A stretch of 64,000 nucleotides of DNA. Origin: Symploca sp. SIO3C6 (GTDB taxonomy: Bacteria > Cyanobacteriota > Cyanobacteriia > Cyanobacteriales > Coleofasciculaceae). Made by a program: the position numbers and the translations under genes. Below the pieces are notes generated by a model. That model searched no databases. It had not been told where the DNA came from and worked only from the letters and a program-made list of their open reading frames with translations. The DNA lies in assembly GCA_010692425.1 (NCBI GenBank), contig JAAHHJ010000007.1, positions 16,053-80,052 of the forward strand. Reading direction: 5' to 3'. Positions 8,622-15,930 of the stretch are shown piece by piece. The first letter of the stretch is position 1; each line of letters begins with the position of its first letter.

Positions 8622-9527
8622 TTAGGAATTAAAAAGTACAAATCCTAACCCCAAAAGCAAACCACTCCAGAAATGCATCGCCACCGCAATAAACTTACAA
8701 TTACTTACTTTTTCCGGTTGGTCATGATGCTGGTAAACGTGCCTAAATAGCTTTAGAGCAAAGGGCAAACTGAGCATAATTAATAAGGTCAAGACTGGAA
8801 AAATACCCAGGATTACAAATAAACTAGTCAGGACATAAACACTACTGCCAAACCAGATTAACACCCAAGAACCTCTTTTCGTACCTAGGCGAACAATTGG
8901 CGATCTCTTCCCTGCTGCTAAATCATCTTCCACTTGGTGAAAATGGGAGCAAAAGAGAATTATGCTAGTAGTAATACCGATAATTATTGAAGCCGGGATA
9001 AAGTTGAGTGACCAGGTTTGTGTCTGAGAGTAGTAAGCTGCTGCCACAGCCATCGGACCAAAAGTGACAAAACAAATAATCTCACCTAAACCCTGGTAGC
9101 CAAAGCGAAAGGGCGGGCCTTGATAGCTATATCCCAGCAGACAACAAAGCATAATTATCGTGACTACTGTGAAGTCTCTCTGCCACCAAGTGATTGTCAA
9201 TACTCCTAGTATACCTGCTGTTAGCAATAAATTACTCAACCAGAAAACTAACGGTTTGTTCCCAGTTAGATTAACCACAGAGTGAGCTTTATTTTTATCA
9301 ATTCCGGTTTCGGAATCAAAAACATCATTACTGAGGTTTAGCCAAGCAATAATCAAAATTGCTGACATTATAAAGATTGAAAAATTTTCCCAATTAATAA
9401 TACGGGTTTCGGCAAAAGCCACAGCAGTCCCCATCCAAATGGGAATAATAGCAACGCTATACATAGGTGGCTTAATTGCAGCTAGCCACAATTTACTTTT
9501 TGAAATTTCAACAGAACTTGTAACCAT
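8622..9527 (-). CDS. menA: 1,4-Dihydroxy-2-naphthoate phytyltransferase (MenA)
   Basis: A 301-residue integral membrane UbiA-family prenyltransferase that attaches the phytyl chain to the naphthoate ring of phylloquinone. About eight hydrophobic helices are visible. The first Asp-rich motif is NLSNDVFDSETGID (about 65-78) and the second is in SHFHQVEDDLAAGKRSP (about 194-210). It is the first gene of the menA-menC pair on the minus strand, 56 bases downstream of a small acidic protein gene. Confidence 0.92.
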   Translation of the reverse strand: MVTSSVEISKSKLWLAAIKPPMYSVAIIPIWMGTAVAFAETRIINWENFSIFIMSAILIIAWLNLSNDVFDSETGIDKNKAHSVVNLTGNKPLVFWLSNLLLTAGILGVLTITWWQRDFTVVTIIMLCCLLGYSYQGPPFRFGYQGLGEIICFVTFGPMAVAAAYYSQTQTWSLNFIPASIIIGITTSIILFCSHFHQVEDDLAAGKRSPIVRLGTKRGSWVLIWFGSSVYVLTSLFVILGIFPVLTLLIMLSLPFALKLFRHVYQHHDQPEKVSNCKFIAVAMHFWSGLLLGLGFVLFNS

Positions 9528-9583
9528 TGAACAGGATAAATTACTATTACTAATTGAGGCTCAGGCGATAACAGGCTTTAGAC

Positions 9584-9973
9584 TTATAGCAAGGGAATCA
9601 CTTCGTAAGTAAGTGTATATTCAGAGCCACTTTCATTCAAGTTAACCACTTCGAGAAATGGATCTACCGCTATTGGTTGAATGATATGGCTACCTAGAAA
9701 GTCGTCATTACCACCAACCTCTGTTATCCCAAATAAGCCCTCATCCTCATCGTAAAGGGAGACGGTAACAAAATTTTCAAAGAAGAAAGAGTTCTCGATA
9801 TCGTCAACAAAGCCATCCGTATTGTCAAAAAAGATGACATCTCCAGTTTCCAAGTCATCTTCCCAGATTCTTTCACCATTGAGCTGGATGTAAGTCTCAT
9901 CGTCATCGTTAAAAAAACCGTCCGCACCAGTTTTGTTGGCTTCTAAAGAAATGAGTCTCAGAAAGTAACTCAT
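9584..9973 (-). CDS. Small acidic beta-rich protein of unknown function
   Basis: 129 residues, strongly acidic (runs such as NDDDETY, YDEDEGL, GGNDDFL), with alternating hydrophobic strands and no signal peptide or membrane segment. It begins YFLRLISLEANKTGADG, a pattern seen in calcium-dependent or lipid-facing beta sandwiches, but I cannot assign a family. The gene precedes menA by 56 bases on the same strand and might share its transcript. The codons look normal for this genome. Confidence 0.55.
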   Translation of the reverse strand: MSYFLRLISLEANKTGADGFFNDDDETYIQLNGERIWEDDLETGDVIFFDNTDGFVDDIENSFFFENFVTVSLYDEDEGLFGITEVGGNDDFLGSHIIQPIAVDPFLEVVNLNESGSEYTLTYEVIPLL

Positions 9974-10576
9974 GAGGTTTGTGCTCTAAAAACCATAAGA
10001 ATACAATTTTTCTCAAAAAATATCGACTAACTATTTATACCGTTTCGGTCTGAAGCTGCGCTGTGTAGGGTGTAGGGTGTGGAGTGTAGGGTGTGGGGTG
10101 TGGGGTGTAGGGTAACTTTGACGGATTTCATAATTCTTTACATAGAGCCATTTATTTATGTCCGACTACTTAGCTTTACATCTCCTTGTTTTGAAAAACA
10201 GGGATTCTAACTGGAACAGATTAAGCACAAATACTTATAAAAGTAAAAAAAGATACACGAAACTTTACAAATGCTTAAAACTTTGTTACATTAACTGGTG
10301 AGGTTAGTTGAGTAATCTAGCAGTAAACACATAGCTTAGGGTAAGTAGTGTGAGCATCTGGCTCACTTACAGCGCACCAGCGACTAGGATCTTCGTACAA
10401 GCGTGAATTTTTGAGGTTCTAACCCCTATGACTATAGCTATACAACTAATCACTAACCATAAATAGCTCTTCTGAGTGGGGTTCCTTCATCTAAAGCAAA
10501 AAGATGCGCTCTTTTTGTGGAAAGAAGATTAAGAGGCGCTCACCAATCCCTGTTGCTTATCTTGAACTTCTGAGTC
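9974..10576. other. 603-base intergenic region with satellite and dispersed repeat
   Basis: Contains dispersed repeat B copy 3 with its heptamer satellite (10060-10172). The remaining 400 bases (10173-10576) are AT-rich with no open frame of note. They presumably carry the promoter of the small membrane protein gene at 10577. Confidence 0.6.
10060..10172 (-). repeat. Dispersed repeat family B, copy 3, with (TGTAGGG)n satellite
   Basis: Read on the minus strand it begins TAAGTAGTCGGACATAAATA, has GTAAAGAATTATGAAAT at its centre and ends in about eight ACCCTACAC-like units (10063-10113). The same head occurs at 37196 and 42039, and a diverged one at 47930. Confidence 0.75.
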
Positions 10577-10885
10577 ATGGAAAACCAAAAAGCTAATTTT
10601 GATTCTACTGAATTGACACAAACCTGGAATAGCCCTTTGGCAATACTGTTCTTTGCCTTTGGTGCCTTGCATATTTACGGGTTTATGCGATCGCGTTCTA
10701 CCCGGAGTAAACTTATTAAGCGCTCTAAGCTCACGAGCACGTCGTCAAATAAATTATCGAAGCAGAAAATAATCAGAGAAAAAGATAAGACTACTGTAGG
10801 TTATAGTGCTGCTTTTGGTAATTATTTGAAGATTGGTATCTCTGCTGTTGTTGTGGCAGGAATCATTGAAATCCTAGTTTTCTAA
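10577..10885 (+). CDS. Small membrane protein of unknown function
   Basis: 102 residues with two hydrophobic segments: about 19-36 (PLAILFFAFGALHIYGFM) and about 82-101 (YLKIGISAVVVAGIIEILVF). The loop between them is very basic (RSRSTRSKLIKRSK) and is expected to face the cytoplasm. It resembles small cyanobacterial single-copy membrane proteins, but I cannot name it. It stands alone on the plus strand, and the next region downstream is a transposon remnant. Confidence 0.55.
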   Translation: MENQKANFDSTELTQTWNSPLAILFFAFGALHIYGFMRSRSTRSKLIKRSKLTSTSSNKLSKQKIIREKDKTTVGYSAAFGNYLKIGISAVVVAGIIEILVF

Positions 10886-11238
10886 GGGATTTCATTAGGC
10901 GGCTATTTTGTAAGCTTTTGAATGAAGTTAAGTTTCTGCTGCACTATCTCAAATAATTTCATCATTTGTTTCCTATCACGAGTAAATTAATTTCCTACCA
11001 AACCCAATGCTGCTATGTTTTTGGCACTGTTATTGTCGGCGTCACACTTATTGTTGTAGTTGGTGCAGCTAAATTTCTTGCCCTTCCTCTTTAGATAGTA
11101 GAAAAAGAAAAGAAGTGATTGGGAAACTGGTGTCCCTCTGTTTTACCCTTGTCGCTCCCCACTCTGCTATAAGTCCCAGTGGGGGCTTTCGAGTCTCTTT
11201 GATAGATTCCTTGTAACTAAACTATAAAAAGGGGAATA
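10886..11238. other. Intergenic region holding a TnpB remnant and hairpin
   Basis: Apart from the TnpB tail (10987-11098) it contains a hairpin with stem CCCCACT/AGTGGGG at 11157-11184, of the kind seen at IS200/IS605 ends. No intact gene. Confidence 0.55.
10987..11098 (-). pseudogene. TnpB C-terminal remnant
   Basis: On the minus strand an open segment reads KGKKFSCTNYNNKCDADNNS then AKNIAALGLVGN and a stop at 10987-10989. This is the tail of a TnpB/OrfB protein: half of the zinc ribbon (CTNYNNKC) and the last RuvC Asp in the D-x-N-x-AxNI motif. Everything upstream (start, RuvC I and II, first zinc pair) is missing, so it cannot encode a nuclease. It is a fossil of an IS200/IS605-type insertion. 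Confidence 0.7.
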
Positions 11239-11877
11239 ATGAGTTATTCAACTAAATTTTGGGATAAAATTGCAGAACGCTATTCCCAACAACCCATTGC
11301 TGATGAGGCAGCTTACCAGAAAAAACTACAGGTAACACGGGAATATTTGAAGCCAGACATGGAAGTGCTGGAGTTTGGTTGCGGGACAGGATCAACTGCT
11401 ATCATTCATGCACCCTATGTCAAACACATTCGGGCAATAGATATCTCATCGGAAATGATTAAAATAGCCAAAGCTAAAGCTGAGGCACAAAACATCAACA
11501 ATGTCATTTTTGAACAATTGACTATCGAAGAATTAACCGTAGCTGATGAAACCTCTGATGTGGTGTTGGGACTGAGTATTTTGCACTTACTGAAAAATAA
11601 GGAAGAGGCGATCGCTAAAGTTTATAAAATGCTCAAACCAGGGGGGATTTTCGTTACCAGTACGGCGTGCTTGGGGGATACCATGCAGTGGTTTAAGATA
11701 GTTGCGCCGATTGGAAAATTATTGGGTTTAATACCGTTGGTTAAGGTTTTTACTGTGAAAGAATTGGAAAAAAGTTTAACTGATGCTGGTTTTGCGATCG
11801 ACTACCATTGGCAACCGGGTAAAGGCAAAGCGGTGTTTATTTTGGCGAAGAAGGCAGAAGCTGTCGGTTGTTTATAA
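11239..11877 (+). CDS. Class I SAM-dependent methyltransferase
   Basis: A 212-residue methyltransferase. Motif I is VLEFGCGTGSTAI (about 43-55), the acidic end of strand 2 is IRAIDIS, and the post-I region LGLSILHLLKNKEEAI is followed by LKPGGIFVTST. The final strand ends AVFILAKKAE. The fold is the complete Rossmann methyltransferase, but substrate determinants are not visible and no neighbour indicates one. The start ATG is preceded by AAAAGGGGAAT, a good ribosome-binding site. The 3' end runs directly into a degraded haemagglutinin/CHAT fragment. Confidence 0.85.
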   Translation: MSYSTKFWDKIAERYSQQPIADEAAYQKKLQVTREYLKPDMEVLEFGCGTGSTAIIHAPYVKHIRAIDISSEMIKIAKAKAEAQNINNVIFEQLTIEELTVADETSDVVLGLSILHLLKNKEEAIAKVYKMLKPGGIFVTSTACLGDTMQWFKIVAPIGKLLGLIPLVKVFTVKELEKSLTDAGFAIDYHWQPGKGKAVFILAKKAEAVGCL

Positions 11878-11897
11878 AGGAGTTTCCAGAGTTGTTG

Positions 11898-12402
11898 AAA
11901 CCCACATAGTGGCTTCTTTTCCGGTGGCGATTTGGTGCTGCGATCGCAAAATCCTGTGGTTGGTGATTCTTACTTTTGGAGTAATGGTAGTTTTTGGATT
12001 GAACAATTAGATGGTGATTTAGGAAAATTTTTTAGTTCTAACGATCACAAGGGTGAACTATTAAGGGCAAATGATTTAGACCGCCTCTTGCGCGATCGCA
12101 CCAACACTAATACTATCGATCTATTGATTCTAAGTGCCTGTAAAACTGCACAAGGAGATAATCGGGCTACTTTAGGACTGGCTAGATTAGCTGTGCAGGC
12201 TGGGGCACAAAGCACCTTAGCAACACTGTGGCAAGTCAGCGATGCCTCAACAGTCAAACTAATGAAGCAATTTTACAAGGGATTAAGTCAGCCAGGAACT
12301 ACGAATGCAGAAGCTCTCCGCCATGCCCAAGTGACACTTTTGCAGAATCTACAGTATCAAACGCCCTATTCCTGGGGTGCTTACATCTTAGTGGGGAACT
12401 AG
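11898..12402 (+). pseudogene. Haemagglutinin-CHAT fusion remnant
   Basis: An open segment without a proper start. Its first part (FSGGDLVLRSQNPVVGDSYF, then FWIEQLDGDLGKFFSSND) matches the boundary after the N-terminal domain of cyanobacterial filamentous-haemagglutinin-like exoproteins. From LLRANDLDRLL on it is the C-terminal half of a CHAT caspase-like domain, with the catalytic Cys in ILSACKTA, then GLARLAVQAGAQSTLATLWQ and a normal end (YSWGAYILVGN). The CHAT half carrying the catalytic His and the whole beta-helical middle are missing. I infer an in-frame internal deletion of a very large exoprotein gene that also removed its 5' end. Confidence 0.7.
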
Positions 12403-12462
12403 TTATAAACAGCTTATCTTAGATACAATAAAGACTATTTCCTATAAACTTATTACTTAAAG

Positions 12463-12549
12463 ACTTACACAAAAAACGCCGGAGGTAGTGGGAATTCATG
12501 AATTAACGCTACAAAAAATTAGGGTTTCAAGATGCTTTTGCGTAAGTCC
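12463..12549. repeat. Candidate MITE
   Basis: An 87-base segment bounded by inverted repeats GACTTACACAAAA on the left and the complement of TTTTGCGTAAGTC on the right, with one mismatch over 13 bases. GGACTTACGCAAA-type ends are common on small cyanobacterial insertion elements. No open frame lies inside and I see no clear target duplication. Confidence 0.5.
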
Positions 12550-12613
12550 TGTACTTAACTTATTACTTATTGCTTATAATCATATCCTGACTTAAACAAA
12601 GAAGTCTAATAAC

Positions 12614-13378
12614 ATGGTTCTGCAAATTCAGCCCACTCAACAAAAGCCAACTGTCACTTGGAATCACCTGCCAGCAGACTTTATTCTACCAGACGATCCT
12701 GTGGAAAATATTCAGCAACCTATACTTGCCGCAGCTCTAACCGATGCCTTAGGAGCTAAAGGATATATACAGCCACAGATGCTGATTGGCTCTAATTTTG
12801 GTTTAGTTGCCACTGTTAACAAAAAAATTGTTGTCAAAGCTCCTGACTGGTTTTATGTTCCCCAAGTAAATCCAGTAGAAGCAAATGTAATTCGCCGTAG
12901 TTACACTCCTCATCTAGAAGGTGAACCTGTGGCTGTAGTGATGGAGTTTCTCTCAGAAACAGACTGTGGGGAATTGTCGATACGTTCCACTCCTCCCTAC
13001 GGGAAGTTATACTTCTATGAACATATCCTGCAAGTTCCTATCTATGTTACCTACGATCCCTATGAAACTAGTATCGAAGTGCGATGTTTACAGGAAGGTA
13101 AATATGTTCTACAGCAAGCAGATGAGAAACAACGCTGGTGGATTCCGGAATTAGAGTTATTTTTGGGAATTTGGCAGGGAGAAAGATTAGGAGACAATAT
13201 CAATTGGTTGAGATGGTGGGATCGAGAAGATAATTTGTTGTTGTGGAGTAGCGAGCAAGCTCAACAGGAGCGTCAAAGAGCCGAGCAAGAGCATCAAAGA
13301 GCTGAGCAGGAGCATCAAAGGGCAGAAATGTTAGCAGCTAAATTGCGTGAATTAGGAGTTGATCCAGATAATTTCTGA
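12614..13378 (+). CDS. Uma2-family (DUF820) protein
   Basis: 254 residues of the PD-(D/E)XK-like Uma2 family. The restriction-endonuclease-like core runs from about 20 to 190, with VVKAPDWFYVP (acidic residue) and AVVMEFLSETDCGE (second acidic motif). The C-terminus is a charged helix with three near-identical QERQRAEQE/HQRAEQE units (about 215-240), ending LAAKLRELGVDPDNF as in many family members. Biochemical function is unproven for the family. The unit count in the helix can vary by slippage. Two other Uma2 genes lie at 60612 and 61267. Confidence 0.85.
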   Translation: MVLQIQPTQQKPTVTWNHLPADFILPDDPVENIQQPILAAALTDALGAKGYIQPQMLIGSNFGLVATVNKKIVVKAPDWFYVPQVNPVEANVIRRSYTPHLEGEPVAVVMEFLSETDCGELSIRSTPPYGKLYFYEHILQVPIYVTYDPYETSIEVRCLQEGKYVLQQADEKQRWWIPELELFLGIWQGERLGDNINWLRWWDREDNLLLWSSEQAQQERQRAEQEHQRAEQEHQRAEMLAAKLRELGVDPDNF

Positions 13379-13989
13379 CACTATCACAGCTGAAAGCACA
13401 GGATACTTATATCGATTTCATTTATGTTTGCTTGCTGATGATGCCCAGATACACTAAACGCCCAGATGCGGGGATTGATTTATAGCGGGCATGCCAGGAA
13501 ATTGGTATTAGGTTGCCAGAAGGTGTACCTTTGTTAAGTGGTTTTGGTAGCTGTTGAGGGATGACTGAGACAGTATTACTATTACTGCAGAAAACGATTA
13601 ATATCAGGAAAATCTGAAAAGTAATTTCTGAGTTTTTAAGTTACATAATTTTCTTCTACTACCCTATTTGGTATTTAGTATTTGGTACATTACTGTAATG
13701 CCTGATTACCTGAAATTTTTGCCATAAGATGATATTAACTTTTGTAAATCATAAATAAACCCTTATTATAAAAGCATTTCAAGCGTTTGTAATATACTTA
13801 TTTAAGCAGATTTTACCCTTTCTTCTTACCCTATTTATCACACTAAAAATTAATCTCTATCCCTTACGTAGTATACATTTCATCCTAATTTGTTTCTGGA
13901 CACTTCCCTAATAGATTAGCTATCCTATTTTTATATAACAGGGTGGATTAGTTTAGTTGGGCGTTAGGTTAAGAAAGGAAAAGCTAAAA
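13379..13989. other. 611-base AT-rich region without an intact gene
   Basis: A short degenerate coding-like stretch begins at about 13440 (MPRYTKRPDAGIDL, stop, then RACQEIGIRLPEGVPLLSGF) and may be a gene remnant, but I cannot name it. From 13600 on the sequence is very AT-rich with no open frame. The 3' part should carry the promoter of the lipoprotein-like gene at 13990. Confidence 0.4.
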
Positions 13990-14283
13990 ATGCGTACACG
14001 GCAACTAATTAGATCTCTAAGTTTAATTATACTCTTTGTTTTCCTACTTACTGGAGTTTATGGTTGTCAATTACATGGTGATATAACTATTGGTTCTGAA
14101 TGCAACGTTTTAATTTCCATATTTCTTTTACCGATTCGGATTCTTGCTGGAATTTTAGGTATTATACTGGAAGTTTTAGCTATACTCGATATGGTGTTTG
14201 ATCCTTTTAAATTGGGTTTTTTCTGGTTTCACCTTGCAGCGGCTGCGCTTCTAGGATTTGCTATCAATGGGAATTGTTTATAA
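13990..14283 (+). CDS. Small lipoprotein-like membrane protein
   Basis: 97 residues from the ATG at 13990 (MRTRQLIRSL); an in-frame GTG upstream is less likely. The hydrophobic N-terminus ends VYGC (Cys about 26), a possible lipobox. Two further hydrophobic segments (ISIFLLPIRILAGILGIILE and FFWFHLAAAALLGFAING) would be membrane helices. Family not recognised. It stands alone between AT-rich DNA and a WD40 remnant. Confidence 0.45.
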   Translation: MRTRQLIRSLSLIILFVFLLTGVYGCQLHGDITIGSECNVLISIFLLPIRILAGILGIILEVLAILDMVFDPFKLGFFWFHLAAAALLGFAINGNCL

Positions 14284-14409
14284 GTATTAGACAAAAGAAA
14301 TTCAAACAAGAGTTGCTTTTGATTGGCAAAATTTTAACAGTCTGTAGTGTTGTATCTACCAGGCTTACCTTAGAGCTAATTCGTACCTTTATAAGGTCAC
14401 TCAATTTTG

Positions 14410-14508
14410 GTTCGCAGCGTTACATTTAGTCCAGATAGTAAATTTTTAACTAGTGGTGCCTATGACAACACAATTAAAGTGTGGCAAGTATCATCATTAC
14501 TCTACTAA
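14410..14508 (+). pseudogene. Isolated WD40 repeat remnant
   Basis: Reads VRSVTFSPDSKFLTSGAYDN then TIKVWQVSSLLY and stop. This is one complete WD40 blade with the GH-lacking start and intact D-x-TIKVW end, as found at the C-terminus of cyanobacterial NACHT/WD40 or kinase/WD40 proteins. No start codon or earlier blades are present, so it is the tail of a deleted gene. Confidence 0.65.
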
Positions 14509-14570
14509 GTTGATTTGTAATAGTTTTTTAAATCAATTTCAAACATCCAATTTTCACTTCCTATGAGCCT

Positions 14571-15071
14571 ATGTCTTCCCAATCACCTTATGTAAATAAA
14601 ACCTTGTCTTACATCCTGTGGGGATTAGGTTGTTTTGGGGTGTGTGGGTTACATCGTTTCTACCTTGGTAGACCGATTACTGGTTTAATCTGGTTCTTTA
14701 CCTTTGGTTTATGCTTTATAGGGCAAATTATCGATGTATTTTTAATAAATAGGATGATTCACAATAGAAATAAATTTTTAGAGGAGAAAGAACAAGTAGA
14801 GAAAATTTTAATTGCTAGCGATACCAAAGAGTCATTATTACAAAGATTATTACCTTTCCCAGTTGGAAATAAGAAGAATCAACAAATGCAGAAGCTACTT
14901 AAAGCTGCTTCAGATAATGCAAATGTTCTCTCTTTAGGTCAAGCCATCCTAATTACAGGATTGCCAGCTGATCAAGTTCAAGAACTTTTGACTGATACTT
15001 TACGGAAAGGAATAGCCAGAATTGATAATGAGCCAGAGTCAGGAGCAGTGCGTTACTATTTCGATATTTGA
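14571..15071 (+). CDS. TM2-domain membrane protein
   Basis: 166 residues. The N-terminal third is a TM2 domain: KTLSYILWGLGCFGVCGLHR (first helix), FYLGRPITGLIWFFTFGLCF (second helix, after the charged turn), then IGQIIDVFLINRMI. The remainder is a soluble helical region resembling a small winged-helix (SLGQAILITGLPADQVQELL, then a DTLRKGIARI wing), as in other cyanobacterial TM2 proteins. Role unknown. Next gene is convergent (xisI). Confidence 0.8.
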   Translation: MSSQSPYVNKTLSYILWGLGCFGVCGLHRFYLGRPITGLIWFFTFGLCFIGQIIDVFLINRMIHNRNKFLEEKEQVEKILIASDTKESLLQRLLPFPVGNKKNQQMQKLLKAASDNANVLSLGQAILITGLPADQVQELLTDTLRKGIARIDNEPESGAVRYYFDI

Positions 15072-15099
15072 ACAGTAATTGTAATTACCAATAATTATG

Positions 15100-15435
15100 T
15101 TAACCAACAGCAAATCCGTCATATTGACGCATAAAAGGAGAGTGATAAGCTAGCACAATATCTTGTTTTGGCACACCCAAATTTACTAACTCGTTAGCAA
15201 CTCCCACTTCAGTACCGTCGTACTGAATCCAGATTTTTTCATTAATTAAATCGATATGAATTAGGGCACCAAATACTCGCTGATGCTGATCCCAACCTGC
15301 ATGAAAGATTTGGTAGTGGTCATCTACAGTATCAACAAATTTGTAGACTTCAATTTCTCCATTAGCTGGTTTCATTTGAGTATAAGGCTCAAGTACCTGG
15401 CAAATGAGTTGACGGTAGTTATTTAATCTATCCAT
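15100..15435 (-). CDS. xisI: XisI-like protein
   Basis: A 111-residue XisI-family protein, first described as a factor controlling fdxN-element excision in Anabaena. The full fold is present (MDRLNNYRQLICQVLEPYTQ, YQIFHAGWDQHQRVFGALIH, KIWIQYDGTE, DIVLAYHSPFMRQYDGFAVG). Its start overlaps the xisH stop by 13 bases, so it is translationally coupled. No fdxN, nif gene or site-specific recombinase is nearby, so a local excision role cannot be shown. Such pairs are widespread in cyanobacteria without nif genes. Confidence 0.88.
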   Translation of the reverse strand: MDRLNNYRQLICQVLEPYTQMKPANGEIEVYKFVDTVDDHYQIFHAGWDQHQRVFGALIHIDLINEKIWIQYDGTEVGVANELVNLGVPKQDIVLAYHSPFMRQYDGFAVG

Positions 15436-15839
15436 TGCACAATTACCTCAGTGACAGGCTCGAATGAAATTAACTTAAGTTGATAGGTTTGGATGCTCAA
15501 TTGAGGTAAATCTCGCCGAAAGAAGCTTTGGTATATATCTGCTGTTACTGCTAAATATAGTTTGCGTTCAGGTTGCTGCACTTGTAAAACTGCTCGGTAG
15601 TTTAAGAATTGACCTAAAGCAGTGTGAAACTCTGCTACTGCAGAAGGAGCTAGAAAACTCTTCACCTCAACTGCAATCTTCTGGTGACCTCTTTCAGCAG
15701 CAATTAGACGTTCAGCAGCTAAATCAATCCGCAGTTGATCGTCTCCTAGTCTTAAATATAATGGATCGTTGGTAATTGTCCAACCATCTTTTCTTAAGGC
15801 TGCTTTTACTGCATTGTGGAAAACATCTCTAGCAGACAT
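15423..15839 (-). CDS. xisH: XisH-like nuclease-fold protein
   Basis: A 138-residue XisH-family protein. It has a restriction-endonuclease-like fold with MSARDVFHNAVKAALRKDGW, DPLYLRLGDDQLRIDLAAE and IAVEVKSFL. The D...ExK pattern (DLAAE, EVK) fits a PD-(D/E)XK core, so nuclease activity is conceivable but unproven. The C-terminal strands include RKLYLAVTADIYQSFF. First gene of the coupled xisH-xisI pair, located 91 bases downstream of the menD stop on the same strand. Confidence 0.88.
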   Translation of the reverse strand: MSARDVFHNAVKAALRKDGWTITNDPLYLRLGDDQLRIDLAAERLIAAERGHQKIAVEVKSFLAPSAVAEFHTALGQFLNYRAVLQVQQPERKLYLAVTADIYQSFFRRDLPQLSIQTYQLKLISFEPVTEVIVQWID

Positions 15840-15930
15840 GGTGTAGACGCAATATAAGGTTAATAACTTTCAGGCTTAATTGGCATTGTTGATCAAAACT
15901 GATTTTCAAAAGTTCTCTTCTAAGAAAACC

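Noticed and set aside
15100..15839. Evidence of an fdxN-type excision element
   Set aside because: XisH/XisI alone is not evidence; there is no XisF-like recombinase, no direct repeat pair and no interrupted gene.
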